DNA of 64,000 nucleotides. Source: Parachryseolinea silvisoli. GTDB lineage: Bacteria; Bacteroidota; Bacteroidia; Cytophagales; Cyclobacteriaceae. The notes beneath the pieces are model-generated. The model did not search any database. It was not told the origin of the DNA and worked only from the letters and a program-made list of their open reading frames with translations. Numbering within the stretch: position 1 is the stretch's first letter; every line of letters starts with the position of its first letter. Location: assembly GCF_021190955.1 (NCBI RefSeq), contig NZ_JAIOAO010000004.1:186001-250000 (forward strand), written 5' to 3'. Shown here piece after piece: positions 35,460 through 45,047 of the stretch. The position numbers and the translations under genes are program-made.

Positions 35460-38400
35460 ATGTTTATGAAAACAACGTTTCGCATCCCGCTGACAGTTTT
35501 CTTGTTGCTGGTGTGTGCCTACGCAGGTGCGCAGACGGTTACTGGAAAAGTCACGTCCATTTCTGAAGGGAATGGAATGCCCGGTGTTTCGGTTGTGCTG
35601 CAAGGCACGACAATCGGAACATCTACCGATGCTGATGGTAACTACACCCTCAGCAACCCGGCTCTCGCAACAGGTACGCTCGTCTTCTCTTTTATCGGTT
35701 ACGGTACAGAAGAAGTAGCAGTCGCCAACAGAACACAGATTGACGTCGCCATGACGGAAGACATCTTTTCACTTGGCGAGGTGGTCGTCACCGCGTTCGG
35801 TGTGAAGCGCTCTGAAAAAACGGTTACGTATGCTACGCAACAAGTGAGCAGCGACGAGCTGACACGCGTAAAAACAGATAACCTCATGAACACCCTGAAC
35901 GGTAAAGTGCCTGGCGTAAACATTTCGCCTAGCGCATCCGGTGTGGGTGGTTCAAGCAAAGTTACGCTACGCGGTAACCGTTCACTCTCCGGCTCTAACC
36001 AGCCGCTGTATGTAGTAGACGGCATTCCTGTGACGAACAGCGGTAACTCCAATGGGCAGCCAAACAGCGCTTACGGTGGCTCGACCAGCGTCGACGGTGG
36101 TGACGTGATTTCTACGCTTAACCCCGACGATATCGAAAACATCAGCGTACTGAAAGGCGCTTCTGCAGCGGCCCTCTACGGTAGCCAGGCTGCCAACGGT
36201 GTGATCCTCATCACCACCAAGAAGGGCAAAGAAGGCCAGACGCAAATAAACTTCAACTCGACCTTCACTGCAAGCACCGTGGCGTATACGCCCGATTTCC
36301 AGAATGCCTATGGCGGAACCACAGCAACCGCGAAACAAAGCTGGGGTGCAGCTGCAGCGGGGACCGGTGAGCGTAACACGGACGAATTCTTCCGCACGGG
36401 TACAAACTGGACAAACTCCCTCAGTCTGTCAGGCGGTAACGAGATCGCGCAAACATACTTCTCGTATGCCAACACCCGCGCAAAGGGTGTTATGCCGACC
36501 AACGATCTGGATCGTAACAACATCTCCCTGCGTGAGACGGCCAAATTCCTGGACAAGAAACTGAGTGTAGATGCCAGCATCAACTATACCACGCAAACGA
36601 TCGACAACGCACCGAATGCAGGTCTTTACCTCAATCCACTTGTAGGCCTGTACCTGTTCCCGCGTAACGCCGACATCATGCCGTACAAAAATCAGTATGA
36701 GATAAGCAGCGCAACAGGCTACGATCGTCAGAACTGGATCGATACCGAAGATATTCGTCAGAACCCGTGGTGGGTCGCTAACAGAAATACCAACGAAGCA
36801 AACCGCAAGCGGTACTTGCTGTCAGGCAGTGTGAAGTATGAATTCAATAAGTACCTCAGCCTGCAACTCCGCGGCAACATGGACCACATTGAAGATATCT
36901 TCGAAGCGAAGATGTATTCTGGTACGCATGCTACTTTGACGGGCGGTTCGCCCAACGGCTTCTACGTGTACAATTCTCAGACGCTTTCACAAAAATACGG
37001 CGATGCGTTACTGACATTCAATCTTCCGATGGAAGGTGCCATCAAAGTTGACGGTCTCGTAGGTACTTCCATTACCGATAGCCGCCGCGTTGGACTGGAG
37101 ACAGGCCCCGGTAGCCTTGGCCTGAGAAACCCGAACTTCTTCGTGGCACAAAACGTACTGGCTAGCGGTGACATGAATGCCACCAAGACGATTCCCGAAA
37201 ACCACACACAGTTGCAATCTGTGTTCGGAACGGTTAATGTTGGTTACCACGAGTGGTTATATCTGAATGCCACCGCCCGTAATGACTGGTCTTCAAACCT
37301 GTCGTACACACCGGATGTTTCGTTCTTCTATCCTGCGGTAGGTCTCTCCGGTGTTCTGTCGGATGCAGTAGATCTGCCTTCGCCTATCACCTTCGCGAAA
37401 GTTCGCGTGAACTATGCTGAAGTAGGTAACACCGTACCGCTGTACGTGACGAATCCGCAAAACTATACCAATCCTAGCACCGGTGCGATAGACCTGCGTC
37501 GTGTGATGGCGTTTGCTACCCTCAAGCCCGAGCGTACCCGCACGTACGAGGCTGGTGCCGACCTTAAGTTCTTTGACAACCGCCTCAGTGTGATGTTTAA
37601 CTACTACAAGTCGAATACCCTCAACCAGTTCATTCCGGTGATACCGTCTGCCGCCAGCCTCTACGAAACCGCGTACATCAACGCAGGTGAAGTGCAAAAC
37701 AAAGGCTTTGAATTTTTGGTAGGCTACGATGTGATCCGCGGTGAAAAGTTCTCCTGGAATACTTCGCTAAACGGCTCACGTAACGTAAACGAAGTGATCG
37801 ATATCGCTGCCGACCGCGGTATCAATAACCTCGTCGTTACAGGAAACAACAACCTTGGTTACCTCGGTCAGGTAGCAGTTGGTGGTATGATCGGCGACAT
37901 CTACGGTTACCAGCTGATGCGCGACGAGCAAGGTCGTGTTATGCTCGATGCAAACGGAGCTCCCCGTCGTACGACGAACTTCGAATTCATCGGCAACGCT
38001 ACCCCCAAGTTCTCTATGGGCTGGACCAACACGTTTAACTACGGTAATTTCGTACTCAACGTCCTTGTAGACGGCCGCTTCGGCGGAAAGGTACTGTCGA
38101 TGACAGAAGCCCTCATGGACCAGTATGGTGTTTCGGAAAGAACGGGTGATGCAAGAGCGCAAGGTGGTATACGCGTAAATGCTGTTAACCCCGAAGGCGA
38201 AGCTGTTTCGACGGTCGATGCCCAGGCATGGTACGGCACTACCGGCGGCCCCAACGGTATCATGGGTCAATACATGTATGACGCTACCGTTGTACGCCTG
38301 CGCGAAGCATCGCTCGGCTATACGTTCCCGATGAAAAGCAATGTGGTGAAAAGCCTCCGCTTCTCGCTCATCGGTCGTAACCTGTTCTACATTTCCAAAG

Positions 38401-38516
38401 ATGCTCCGTTCGACCCTGAACTCACACTCTCGACGGGTAACGGTCTTTCCGGTGTAGACATTTTCAGCCAGCCCGCGACCCGCAATATCGGTTTCTCGGT
38501 TAATGTTACTCTCTAA
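35460..38516 (+). CDS. SusC-like TonB-dependent outer membrane transporter 1
   Basis: SusC proteins are TonB-dependent beta-barrels that take up oligosaccharides or peptides together with a SusD lid. The 1018-residue product has a signal peptide ending AGAQ, a carboxypeptidase-regulatory-like domain (VTGKVTSISEGNGMPGVSVV, about 26-110) and a TonB-box-like EVVVTAFGV. The plug domain carries NTLNGKVPGVNI, LRGNRSL, PLYVVDGIPV and SAAALYGSQAANGVI. The barrel ends in aromatic NIGFSVNVTL. ATG 35460 or 35466. The SusD gene follows after 20 bases. Its position after a chitinase suggests a chito-oligosaccharide ligand, which is inference. Confidence 0.95.
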   Translation: MFMKTTFRIPLTVFLLLVCAYAGAQTVTGKVTSISEGNGMPGVSVVLQGTTIGTSTDADGNYTLSNPALATGTLVFSFIGYGTEEVAVANRTQIDVAMTEDIFSLGEVVVTAFGVKRSEKTVTYATQQVSSDELTRVKTDNLMNTLNGKVPGVNISPSASGVGGSSKVTLRGNRSLSGSNQPLYVVDGIPVTNSGNSNGQPNSAYGGSTSVDGGDVISTLNPDDIENISVLKGASAAALYGSQAANGVILITTKKGKEGQTQINFNSTFTASTVAYTPDFQNAYGGTTATAKQSWGAAAAGTGERNTDEFFRTGTNWTNSLSLSGGNEIAQTYFSYANTRAKGVMPTNDLDRNNISLRETAKFLDKKLSVDASINYTTQTIDNAPNAGLYLNPLVGLYLFPRNADIMPYKNQYEISSATGYDRQNWIDTEDIRQNPWWVANRNTNEANRKRYLLSGSVKYEFNKYLSLQLRGNMDHIEDIFEAKMYSGTHATLTGGSPNGFYVYNSQTLSQKYGDALLTFNLPMEGAIKVDGLVGTSITDSRRVGLETGPGSLGLRNPNFFVAQNVLASGDMNATKTIPENHTQLQSVFGTVNVGYHEWLYLNATARNDWSSNLSYTPDVSFFYPAVGLSGVLSDAVDLPSPITFAKVRVNYAEVGNTVPLYVTNPQNYTNPSTGAIDLRRVMAFATLKPERTRTYEAGADLKFFDNRLSVMFNYYKSNTLNQFIPVIPSAASLYETAYINAGEVQNKGFEFLVGYDVIRGEKFSWNTSLNGSRNVNEVIDIAADRGINNLVVTGNNNLGYLGQVAVGGMIGDIYGYQLMRDEQGRVMLDANGAPRRTTNFEFIGNATPKFSMGWTNTFNYGNFVLNVLVDGRFGGKVLSMTEALMDQYGVSERTGDARAQGGIRVNAVNPEGEAVSTVDAQAWYGTTGGPNGIMGQYMYDATVVRLREASLGYTFPMKSNVVKSLRFSLIGRNLFYISKDAPFDPELTLSTGNGLSGVDIFSQPATRNIGFSVNVTL

Positions 38517-38536
38517 CGATAAAAGACTACATAGCT

Positions 38537-40096
38537 ATGAAAAAATATATTCTGGCACTCCTGACAGCCGCTGCAATGGTGGGCTGTACGGACAACTTCG
38601 AAGATTATAATACGGATAACACCGGCGTGGGTGACGATGCGAAGCTGTTGTTTCCCACGATGCAGCACGAGCTGTTCCACGACTATCAAACGGCACAGAA
38701 CCTGGGTGCCGATGCATACGCGGGCTATATGATGTCCCCCAACCCGTTTTCGTTTCAAAACAACCTGAACTACGGTTTGGTAGACGGCTGGAACAACAAT
38801 GCCTTTAAAGGTATGTATACATTCGTGTTACGAAATATCGACCAGATGCAGCGCAGCGGCCTGGGTCAAACCAACCCGGACCTGTGGGCTGTCGCGTTGA
38901 TCATGAAAGTCGAGGCTATGCACCGCGTAACGGAGAAATTCGGTCCTATTCCGTATAGTGCGGCAGGGAAGTCCGCTACGAACATCGCCTACGACAGCGA
39001 GTCGGATATCTATAACCAGTTCTTCCTGGAACTCGATACTGCCGTAAATAACCTTGGAGCATTCGTAAGCAATCCTGCCAACGACGGTCAGAAACCTTTC
39101 GAATCGGTAGACCTGTTCTACGAAGGTGACTATACCCAATGGATCAAGTTTGCTAACTCGTTGCGTCTGCGTCTTGCTATGCACATCGCAAAGGTAGCTC
39201 CCGAAGTTGCCAAGCGTGAAGGAGAAAAGGCGCTCGCCCACGCTGGCGGATTGATGGAAGTACCCGCCGACGATGCCGCCCGCGAGGTGACCAACGGTAC
39301 AAGCGATCTGTTCATGATTACCGAGCAGTGGGCTGATAACCGCGTCAACGCATCCGTTATCACGTACCTGCAGGGATATAACGATCCGCGTCTGCCAATA
39401 TACGTAGCGCAGACAACGACTCCTGCCGCCGGTGATCCCGACTTCTCCGGCCAGTACATCGGTATTCGGATAGGTTCCGATATCGTCGAGAAAGCGAGAT
39501 ACACGCCCTACTCGAGTCTCAACACGGCGACATTTACCCAGACACGTGCCCAGCACGTTATGTCTGCTGCCGAAGTATGGTTCCTGAGAGCGGAAGCTGC
39601 CCTGCGCGGCTGGGCTGGCGCAGGTGACGCGCAAGCGAACTATGAAAAGGGTGTGCAGGTATCGATGCAGCAGTGGGGTGCCAATATCGGCAGCTACCTG
39701 TCCGACAACACCAGCACACAAGCTGATTACGTAGATCCGTTGAACGACGAGCGCAACATTGACGCAATGTCTAACATCACCATCGCCTGGGACAACAGTG
39801 ATAGCGATGAACGCAAGTTCGAGCGCATCATAACCCAGAAATGGATTGCCATGTTCCCCGAAGGCATGGAAGCATGGACGGAATTCCGCCGCACAGGCTA
39901 TCCCAAGCTGTTCCCGGTTTACGTCAATAGAAGTGGTGGCTCGATCGACACGGACGTCCAGATCAGAAGACTTCCGTATCCTCAGGCTGAGTTCCAGACC
40001 AACCGTACTGCCGTCGACAATGCGGTTACCCGCCTGAAGGGTCCGAATACTGGCGGCACACGCCTCTGGTGGGATGTTGACAAAGCAAATTTCTAG
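38537..40096 (+). CDS. SusD-like lipoprotein 1
   Basis: A 519-residue surface lipoprotein that forms the ligand-binding lid over SusC. The lipobox is AAAMVGC, followed by TDNFEDYNTD. Helical TPR-like segments give the SusD-like_2 pattern (WAVALIMKVEAMHRVTEKFG and IPYS, then WIKFANSLRLRLAMHI, AEVWFLRAEAALRGW, QKWIAMFPEGMEAWTEFRR). It pairs with the SusC gene just upstream and shares this arrangement with the second pair at 45-49.8 kb. A terminator follows. Confidence 0.95.
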   Translation: MKKYILALLTAAAMVGCTDNFEDYNTDNTGVGDDAKLLFPTMQHELFHDYQTAQNLGADAYAGYMMSPNPFSFQNNLNYGLVDGWNNNAFKGMYTFVLRNIDQMQRSGLGQTNPDLWAVALIMKVEAMHRVTEKFGPIPYSAAGKSATNIAYDSESDIYNQFFLELDTAVNNLGAFVSNPANDGQKPFESVDLFYEGDYTQWIKFANSLRLRLAMHIAKVAPEVAKREGEKALAHAGGLMEVPADDAAREVTNGTSDLFMITEQWADNRVNASVITYLQGYNDPRLPIYVAQTTTPAAGDPDFSGQYIGIRIGSDIVEKARYTPYSSLNTATFTQTRAQHVMSAAEVWFLRAEAALRGWAGAGDAQANYEKGVQVSMQQWGANIGSYLSDNTSTQADYVDPLNDERNIDAMSNITIAWDNSDSDERKFERIITQKWIAMFPEGMEAWTEFRRTGYPKLFPVYVNRSGGSIDTDVQIRRLPYPQAEFQTNRTAVDNAVTRLKGPNTGGTRLWWDVDKANF

Positions 40097-40111
40097 TAGT
40101 TCCAAATACAC

Positions 40112-40147
40112 GAAAGGGCGTCTGGATCAGGCGCCCTTTCTGTTTTT
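40112..40147. terminator. bidirectional terminator
   Basis: GAAAGGGCG (40112-40120) pairs with CGCCCTTTC (40132-40140), and a T-rich tail follows. It separates SusD 1 from the convergent DUF418 gene. Confidence 0.75.
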
Positions 40148-40165
40148 ACAGCGATAACCGAAGTG

Positions 40166-41506
40166 TTATGCTGCAGTTACCATCGTTCCTGAGACAGGCC
40201 GCACCAACGGCTGCCGCTTCCAATACGTCAAGCTCCGCCACACCCACTCCAACGGCCCGTACAGAAAATACCGCAGCCATATCGCGCTGAAGATAATCTG
40301 AAACACCCACACGCCCACAACAACATACCAAAGCTCGCTGCGGGTAAGCTTACCGTAAAATCCCAAACCATAGCCGTGAAAGAACAAGGTGCACAGCACC
40401 GACTGCATCAGGTAATTGGTAAATGCCAGCTGTCCCACGTTAGCAAAAGCGTTGAGAAACCAATCCATCCAGCCGCTCTTCCACGCCAGCACGATTAATC
40501 CGATGTGCCCGCATGTCACCAACAAGCGGTGTAACTGGTATATCTCGATCTTGATAGGCCGGATCTCCAAGTACCGGTAATAATCAAAATTCGCCGCGTG
40601 GTAGGCGTTCCCTTCCAGTATACCCCAGCCGAATCCCAGCGTATACCCCACGACGACAAACACGCCATACAGCCACAAAGGTTTGTCGCCGGTCAGGATG
40701 CCCGTCTTATAGAAGGCCATGCCCAGAAAGATGAACAACATCACGTCAAAGAAAAAGGCGTCATAGATCTTGGTGCTTTCAAATGCCCGTATCATCGGGG
40801 CCAGGTGTTCCCAAACTTCGGGATAGGACTTTTGCATCTCGTTGATCTTCTTCCCGGCGCCCTCGCGCAGTTTGGCAACGCTGCTTTTTTCTTCGATTGT
40901 CTTCCAGGCTTTAAGGTCCTCTTGTTGTTTGTCGGTCAGCGGCTTCTGCTGTTTCTCAAGTGCCAGGGCTGCGAGTGCCCGTTCGCGCACCGCCAGTCGT
41001 TCGGTGGTGCGGGACCAACCTTTATAGACCGTCACCGCAAAGCAAAAAACCGCGAGTACCAGCAGCAGCTTAACAGAACTATTACGAAAAGGAAATAAAA
41101 ACAGTCCGCAAAGCGCATACGCATAGAGAATATCGCCGAACCACAGCAATACGTATGCATTAAACAAGCCGAAGAGCAACAGCCAGATCAGTCGCCGATA
41201 ATAAATATCGGCTGCGGCAAGACCCGTGTGTTGCTTGGCGAGCCGGTGTACGAGCAACAACATGCCCGCGCCAAACAGCATCGAAAACAACCCGCGATAA
41301 GACCCTTCCACCAGGAAGTTGGTAACGTACCAGGAGGCAAGATCCACGGGGGATGTTTCGTTGTAGACTAATAGGTGGCGCGAAGCCTGATGCGGCCGGG
41401 CAAAGCCACCGATGTTCAGTATCAGGATGCCACACAGGGCAATGCCCCGAATGGCATCCAAAATGAAAAGTCGTTCCTTTTGTCGTAGAGGTTGTATTGT
41501 TTCCAT
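40166..41506 (-). CDS. DUF418 family integral membrane protein
   Basis: A 446-residue polytopic protein of the DUF418/YeiB family. The N-terminal LDAIRGIALCGIL is the hallmark first helix with Arg, also seen in acyltransferase-3-like proteins. A large soluble insert (about 165-250, rich in Lys/Glu, LEKQQKPLTDKQQEDLKAW) sits between membrane segments. The C-terminal DUF418 region has FANVGQLAFTNYLMQS and GPLEWVWRSLTYWK. Family members may act on cell-surface polymers; the role is unknown. Confidence 0.9.
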   Translation of the reverse strand: METIQPLRQKERLFILDAIRGIALCGILILNIGGFARPHQASRHLLVYNETSPVDLASWYVTNFLVEGSYRGLFSMLFGAGMLLLVHRLAKQHTGLAAADIYYRRLIWLLLFGLFNAYVLLWFGDILYAYALCGLFLFPFRNSSVKLLLVLAVFCFAVTVYKGWSRTTERLAVRERALAALALEKQQKPLTDKQQEDLKAWKTIEEKSSVAKLREGAGKKINEMQKSYPEVWEHLAPMIRAFESTKIYDAFFFDVMLFIFLGMAFYKTGILTGDKPLWLYGVFVVVGYTLGFGWGILEGNAYHAANFDYYRYLEIRPIKIEIYQLHRLLVTCGHIGLIVLAWKSGWMDWFLNAFANVGQLAFTNYLMQSVLCTLFFHGYGLGFYGKLTRSELWYVVVGVWVFQIIFSAIWLRYFLYGPLEWVWRSLTYWKRQPLVRPVSGTMVTAA

Positions 41507-41538
41507 AACGAGTATATAGCTAACGTGAAATTAATATA

Positions 41539-41563
41539 CGGTGTACGCCGCTGGCATACACCG
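41539..41563. repeat. 7-bp inverted repeat between DUF418 and FG-GAP genes
   Basis: CGGTGTA (41539-41545) and TACACCG (41557-41563) are separated by 11 bp. The site is 84 bases past the FG-GAP lipoprotein stop and 33 bases before the DUF418 start, both minus strand. It could be a weak terminator without a clear U tract or an operator of the DUF418 gene. Confidence 0.35.
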
Positions 41564-41646
41564 ATATTTACATGAACGGTATAATCGGCGATATCAGTTC
41601 TCGTCGTGGCCGTTTTTGGTATAGGATACAGTATAGGTATATGATT

Positions 41647-44600
41647 TTACGGGAGTGGCCGTTGCGTCAGGCGATAGCATGTCAAAGGTTGTCCGGTAGC
41701 GCCACTCATTAGTAAAGTCGAGCCCCCGGTGGCAATCACCGCAAGTGCCCGCGTATCATGCCGCAGCTGCAAGCCGCTCTGGTTTTGAGGTAGATAGGAA
41801 AAGTTTCCTTTGCCATCATTCAACAGCACCGCACCGCTGAGCGCATCCGACCGGCCGACACGAACACGCACGTTTGTCTCATTGCCTGCCAGGATCAGAT
41901 CGGAGTCGCCATCGTGATCTACATCACTGGTAGCAATAGCATATACCGGCGCAAACTGTGCCTGAACAGGCAATGCGTGCTGTACAAATCGGCCGCCTTG
42001 ATTTTCGAAATAGGCCGTATATAAGAAGGGCGCGGAAAGCGTCGTCGCACCGTCCAGCTCTTCGGGGGTAAACATCGTGCTCAGCGTAGCGTTGGCATAC
42101 GATGTGTAATCGTTGAACCGTGGCTTAAGGAACGTCACTTGCCCCAGCGCTTCATCGCGACTGGCAAACGGATAGGACTGATTGCCTATATAATAACAGA
42201 AGAAAGGATCGATCTGGTTGTCTTTATTAAAGTCTTTATAGACCAGCGTCGCGGGGTGTTCCGCTGTAACGTTGTACTGATGATTCGCCCCATAGTTACC
42301 GGCTACGATATCGACATCACCATCGCTGTCCAGGTCCTCCAGTTTCAGACAGTTCCACCAGCCCGACGTGTTCCCGGCAAAGAAGGTAGCCGTAGCATCA
42401 GCAAACGCTGCGCCGCCCTGGTTGATCAGCGTACGCACGGGTGTCCATTCACCGGCCACGACCAGATCGGTCTTACCATCACGATTGATGTCCGCCGCCT
42501 TCGCGTCGCGTATCATGCCCAATCCGGTAAATACGCCATCCGTACTCGAAGTAAAGGTGCCCTTACCATTATTGATCAGCAATACGCTGGCCGAGGCGAT
42601 GGGGTATTGTCCCGGCGTTATACCGGTGCCGACAAATATATCCATGTCCTTGTCGCCGTCCGCATCCAGTACAGCAACGCATGATCCTGCCAGCGTTTCC
42701 GTTGGTAATGTACCGCGTGTAAACTGCCCGTGGCCATCGTTCAGGTATAGTCTATCTTGTAGCAGGGCATCGTTCGGTTGGAACTGATAGCCACCGCTCA
42801 CCACGTACAGATCTGCATCGCCGTCGCCATCGGCGTCCAAAAAGGCAGCATCTTCATCCTGGTACGCCTTATCCTGCTCAAACACCGACACAGTCGCTTC
42901 CGTAAACGTGCCGTCTTTCCGTTGCAGCAACAAGGTGCCACGCTGGCCTTGCGGCCCGCAAAGGTAGAGATCTTCCAACCCATCGTGGTTGATATCCGCT
43001 TGCGCCATGCGCGGACCCGAGCGTGAGTACATCCGCGGCAACAGAAACTGACGCTTAAAGTCATTCACCCTGGGCGGAACATGTTGCCAGCCGGGGGCCT
43101 GGGTCGCCATGAACAACGGCTTTGCAGTAGGCGAATAGTGATAGAAAGTAGTGGCTTGTGCATACTCTGGTTCCAGCACGGTAGAGATTTTTGTAAAGTG
43201 CTGACTTTTATTATCCGGCCAGGTAATACGCACCGAGTCCACGCTGTCGGCGCCCAGGCCGATCTGCATAGGCGTGTAGCTGCACGACTGAAACCCCCGC
43301 ACCGGTTCGAACTCATAGTGCTGGACACGACCCGGTTGGTATACCGTCACCTGCGTACCCGCGAGCGAGCGACCGGCATTATGCTTCCGCAGGTCTACGG
43401 TCAGAAATCTGGCCTGATGATCTTCCACACTGCGGTTGCGATATAGCACGGCTGGCTCGTTCAAGGTATTGACCACCAGGTCGGGGTCGCCGTCGTTATC
43501 CAGGTCGGCATACGCCGCACCGTTCGATTTGTACAACCGCGTTATGCCCCAGTCTGTATTCATTTTGCTAAATGTCAGGTTACCATTGTTCTTAAACACA
43601 CAGTTGCCAACCTGAATGGACGGCATTTGGTCCAGGATTAACTGCAGGTTGGGCGCGGTGCCGGTGGTACGGGCCTTCACCTGCTCGTCTACCGTAAACT
43701 TCAGGAACTGCATGTTGGTATAATCTTTCTCATAACCGTTGGTGATGTATAGATCCTTCCAGCCATCACCGTCGTAGTCGTTAAACAAAGCAGCCCAGCT
43801 CCAGTCGGTATTCGAAACACCGGCCAGCTGCCCGACTTCTGAAAACGTACCGTCGCCGTTATTGATCTGCAGCATATTGCGCATGGTCTGGTCGTGAAAG
43901 CCTGCTTCCAGAAGCAAATTATACTTGTCGTAATTGTCATCACCCGACGAAAGTTTGATGCGTTCGTTGCTTTCAGGCAACATGTCGAGTGTGATGAGGT
44001 CAGTCAAGCCATCGTTGTTGATGTCTGCGGCGTCAGAGCCCATCGAGAATAACGATACGTGCCCTGTGGCAGTTGTAATGGTATTTTTAAACGTGCCATT
44101 ACGTTGGTTGATATATAAATAGTCTTCTTCATTAAAGTCGTTGGAGATATACAGATCCGACCATCCATCGTTGTTGAAATCTGTAATCGCCAGACCTAGT
44201 CCAAAGCTCAAGACGTTATTGATGAGCCCTGCGCTTTCGCTCACATCCGTAAACTTGCCGCCGTCGTTCCGGTACAGGCGGCTGCCAAACTTATCGCCCT
44301 TCTGATGTTTAAGACCAGCCAGTAGTTTGCTAAAGCCGCCGTACTTCGGGATGGAGTGGTTGAGTACAAACAAATCGGGGTCTCCGTCTTTGTCGTAATC
44401 AAAGAATGCCGCTTGTGTAGAATAAGAGTCATCGGCCACGCCATACTGTGCTGCCTGCTCCGTAAAGGTCAGGTCGTGGTTATTGATGAAGAGCAAATTT
44501 TTACGTAGCGTAGAGTCCGTTCGCGCAGAGCGGCATACATATATATCGAGCCAACCATCCTGGTTTACATCGGCCAGTGTCACACCGGTCTTCCAACCCT

Positions 44601-44949
44601 GTGGCACGGCCACACCTGCCTGGGCCGTAATGTCTTCAAAAGTAAAATTGCCCTTGTTGAGGTATAGTGTGTTGGCTACCTGGTTGCCCGAAAAATAGAG
44701 ATCAGGTAAGCCATCGTTATTCAGATCACCGATGGCCACGCCGCCGCCGTTAAAAAAGTAGGGGTAGTTCAATACGTGGTTGTCACCTTGCTGACGCACC
44801 GTATTGGTAAACGTCACACCCGATTGTTGCGGCGCAATTTCTTCAAAGAGGGTAGGGGCCGATGAAGTTGTAGCGTCGTGTTTACAGCCAGCGATAAGCA
44901 CGGCGCCGCAAAGCAAAGGAATGAAACGTAAGAGGCAAATGGATTTCAT
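41647..44949 (-). CDS. FG-GAP/VCBS-repeat lipoprotein with ASPIC/UnbV domain
   Basis: A 1100-residue lipoprotein (lipobox VLIAGC, then KHDATTS). Many FG-GAP-type beta-propeller blades carry calcium-binding loops such as GDLNNDGLPDLYFSGN, DVNQDGWLDIYV and DYDGDGWKDLYITNG in the first 480 residues. An ASPIC/UnbV region (SVRITWPDNKSQHF) follows around 510-610, then a second propeller (DINHDGLEDLYLCG, DADGDGDADLYVVSGG). Such proteins are often encoded beside SusC/SusD pairs and are thought to bind glycans or proteins at the surface. It lies after SusD 2 on the same strand, but a hairpin at 44993-45029 separates them. Confidence 0.9.
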   Translation of the reverse strand: MKSICLLRFIPLLCGAVLIAGCKHDATTSSAPTLFEEIAPQQSGVTFTNTVRQQGDNHVLNYPYFFNGGGVAIGDLNNDGLPDLYFSGNQVANTLYLNKGNFTFEDITAQAGVAVPQGWKTGVTLADVNQDGWLDIYVCRSARTDSTLRKNLLFINNHDLTFTEQAAQYGVADDSYSTQAAFFDYDKDGDPDLFVLNHSIPKYGGFSKLLAGLKHQKGDKFGSRLYRNDGGKFTDVSESAGLINNVLSFGLGLAITDFNNDGWSDLYISNDFNEEDYLYINQRNGTFKNTITTATGHVSLFSMGSDAADINNDGLTDLITLDMLPESNERIKLSSGDDNYDKYNLLLEAGFHDQTMRNMLQINNGDGTFSEVGQLAGVSNTDWSWAALFNDYDGDGWKDLYITNGYEKDYTNMQFLKFTVDEQVKARTTGTAPNLQLILDQMPSIQVGNCVFKNNGNLTFSKMNTDWGITRLYKSNGAAYADLDNDGDPDLVVNTLNEPAVLYRNRSVEDHQARFLTVDLRKHNAGRSLAGTQVTVYQPGRVQHYEFEPVRGFQSCSYTPMQIGLGADSVDSVRITWPDNKSQHFTKISTVLEPEYAQATTFYHYSPTAKPLFMATQAPGWQHVPPRVNDFKRQFLLPRMYSRSGPRMAQADINHDGLEDLYLCGPQGQRGTLLLQRKDGTFTEATVSVFEQDKAYQDEDAAFLDADGDGDADLYVVSGGYQFQPNDALLQDRLYLNDGHGQFTRGTLPTETLAGSCVAVLDADGDKDMDIFVGTGITPGQYPIASASVLLINNGKGTFTSSTDGVFTGLGMIRDAKAADINRDGKTDLVVAGEWTPVRTLINQGGAAFADATATFFAGNTSGWWNCLKLEDLDSDGDVDIVAGNYGANHQYNVTAEHPATLVYKDFNKDNQIDPFFCYYIGNQSYPFASRDEALGQVTFLKPRFNDYTSYANATLSTMFTPEELDGATTLSAPFLYTAYFENQGGRFVQHALPVQAQFAPVYAIATSDVDHDGDSDLILAGNETNVRVRVGRSDALSGAVLLNDGKGNFSYLPQNQSGLQLRHDTRALAVIATGGSTLLMSGATGQPLTCYRLTQRPLP

Positions 44950-44992
44950 GCCGCGAAGGGATAAGGTTCAGGTGTACCGAAAGATAAAAATG

Positions 44993-45029
44993 AAAAAGGT
45001 CAGGCAGTGTATACCGCCTGACCTTTTTT
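44993..45029 (-). terminator. terminator or attenuator between SusD 2 and FG-GAP gene
   Basis: A-rich flank plus GGTCAGGC (44998-45005) pairs with GCCTGACC (45016-45023) and a T run; the A/T flanks make it functional on both strands. It follows the SusD 2 stop by 19 bases and precedes the FG-GAP start by 44, so it probably reduces or stops read-through. Confidence 0.7.
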
Positions 45030-45047
45030 ATCGAGGATTTTTGAGCA

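Noticed and set aside
38828-40111. A 427-codon minus-strand frame opposite SusD 1
   Set aside because: It lies fully antisense to a clear SusD gene, has no family motif, signal or promoter, and its open length follows from codon bias on the other strand.
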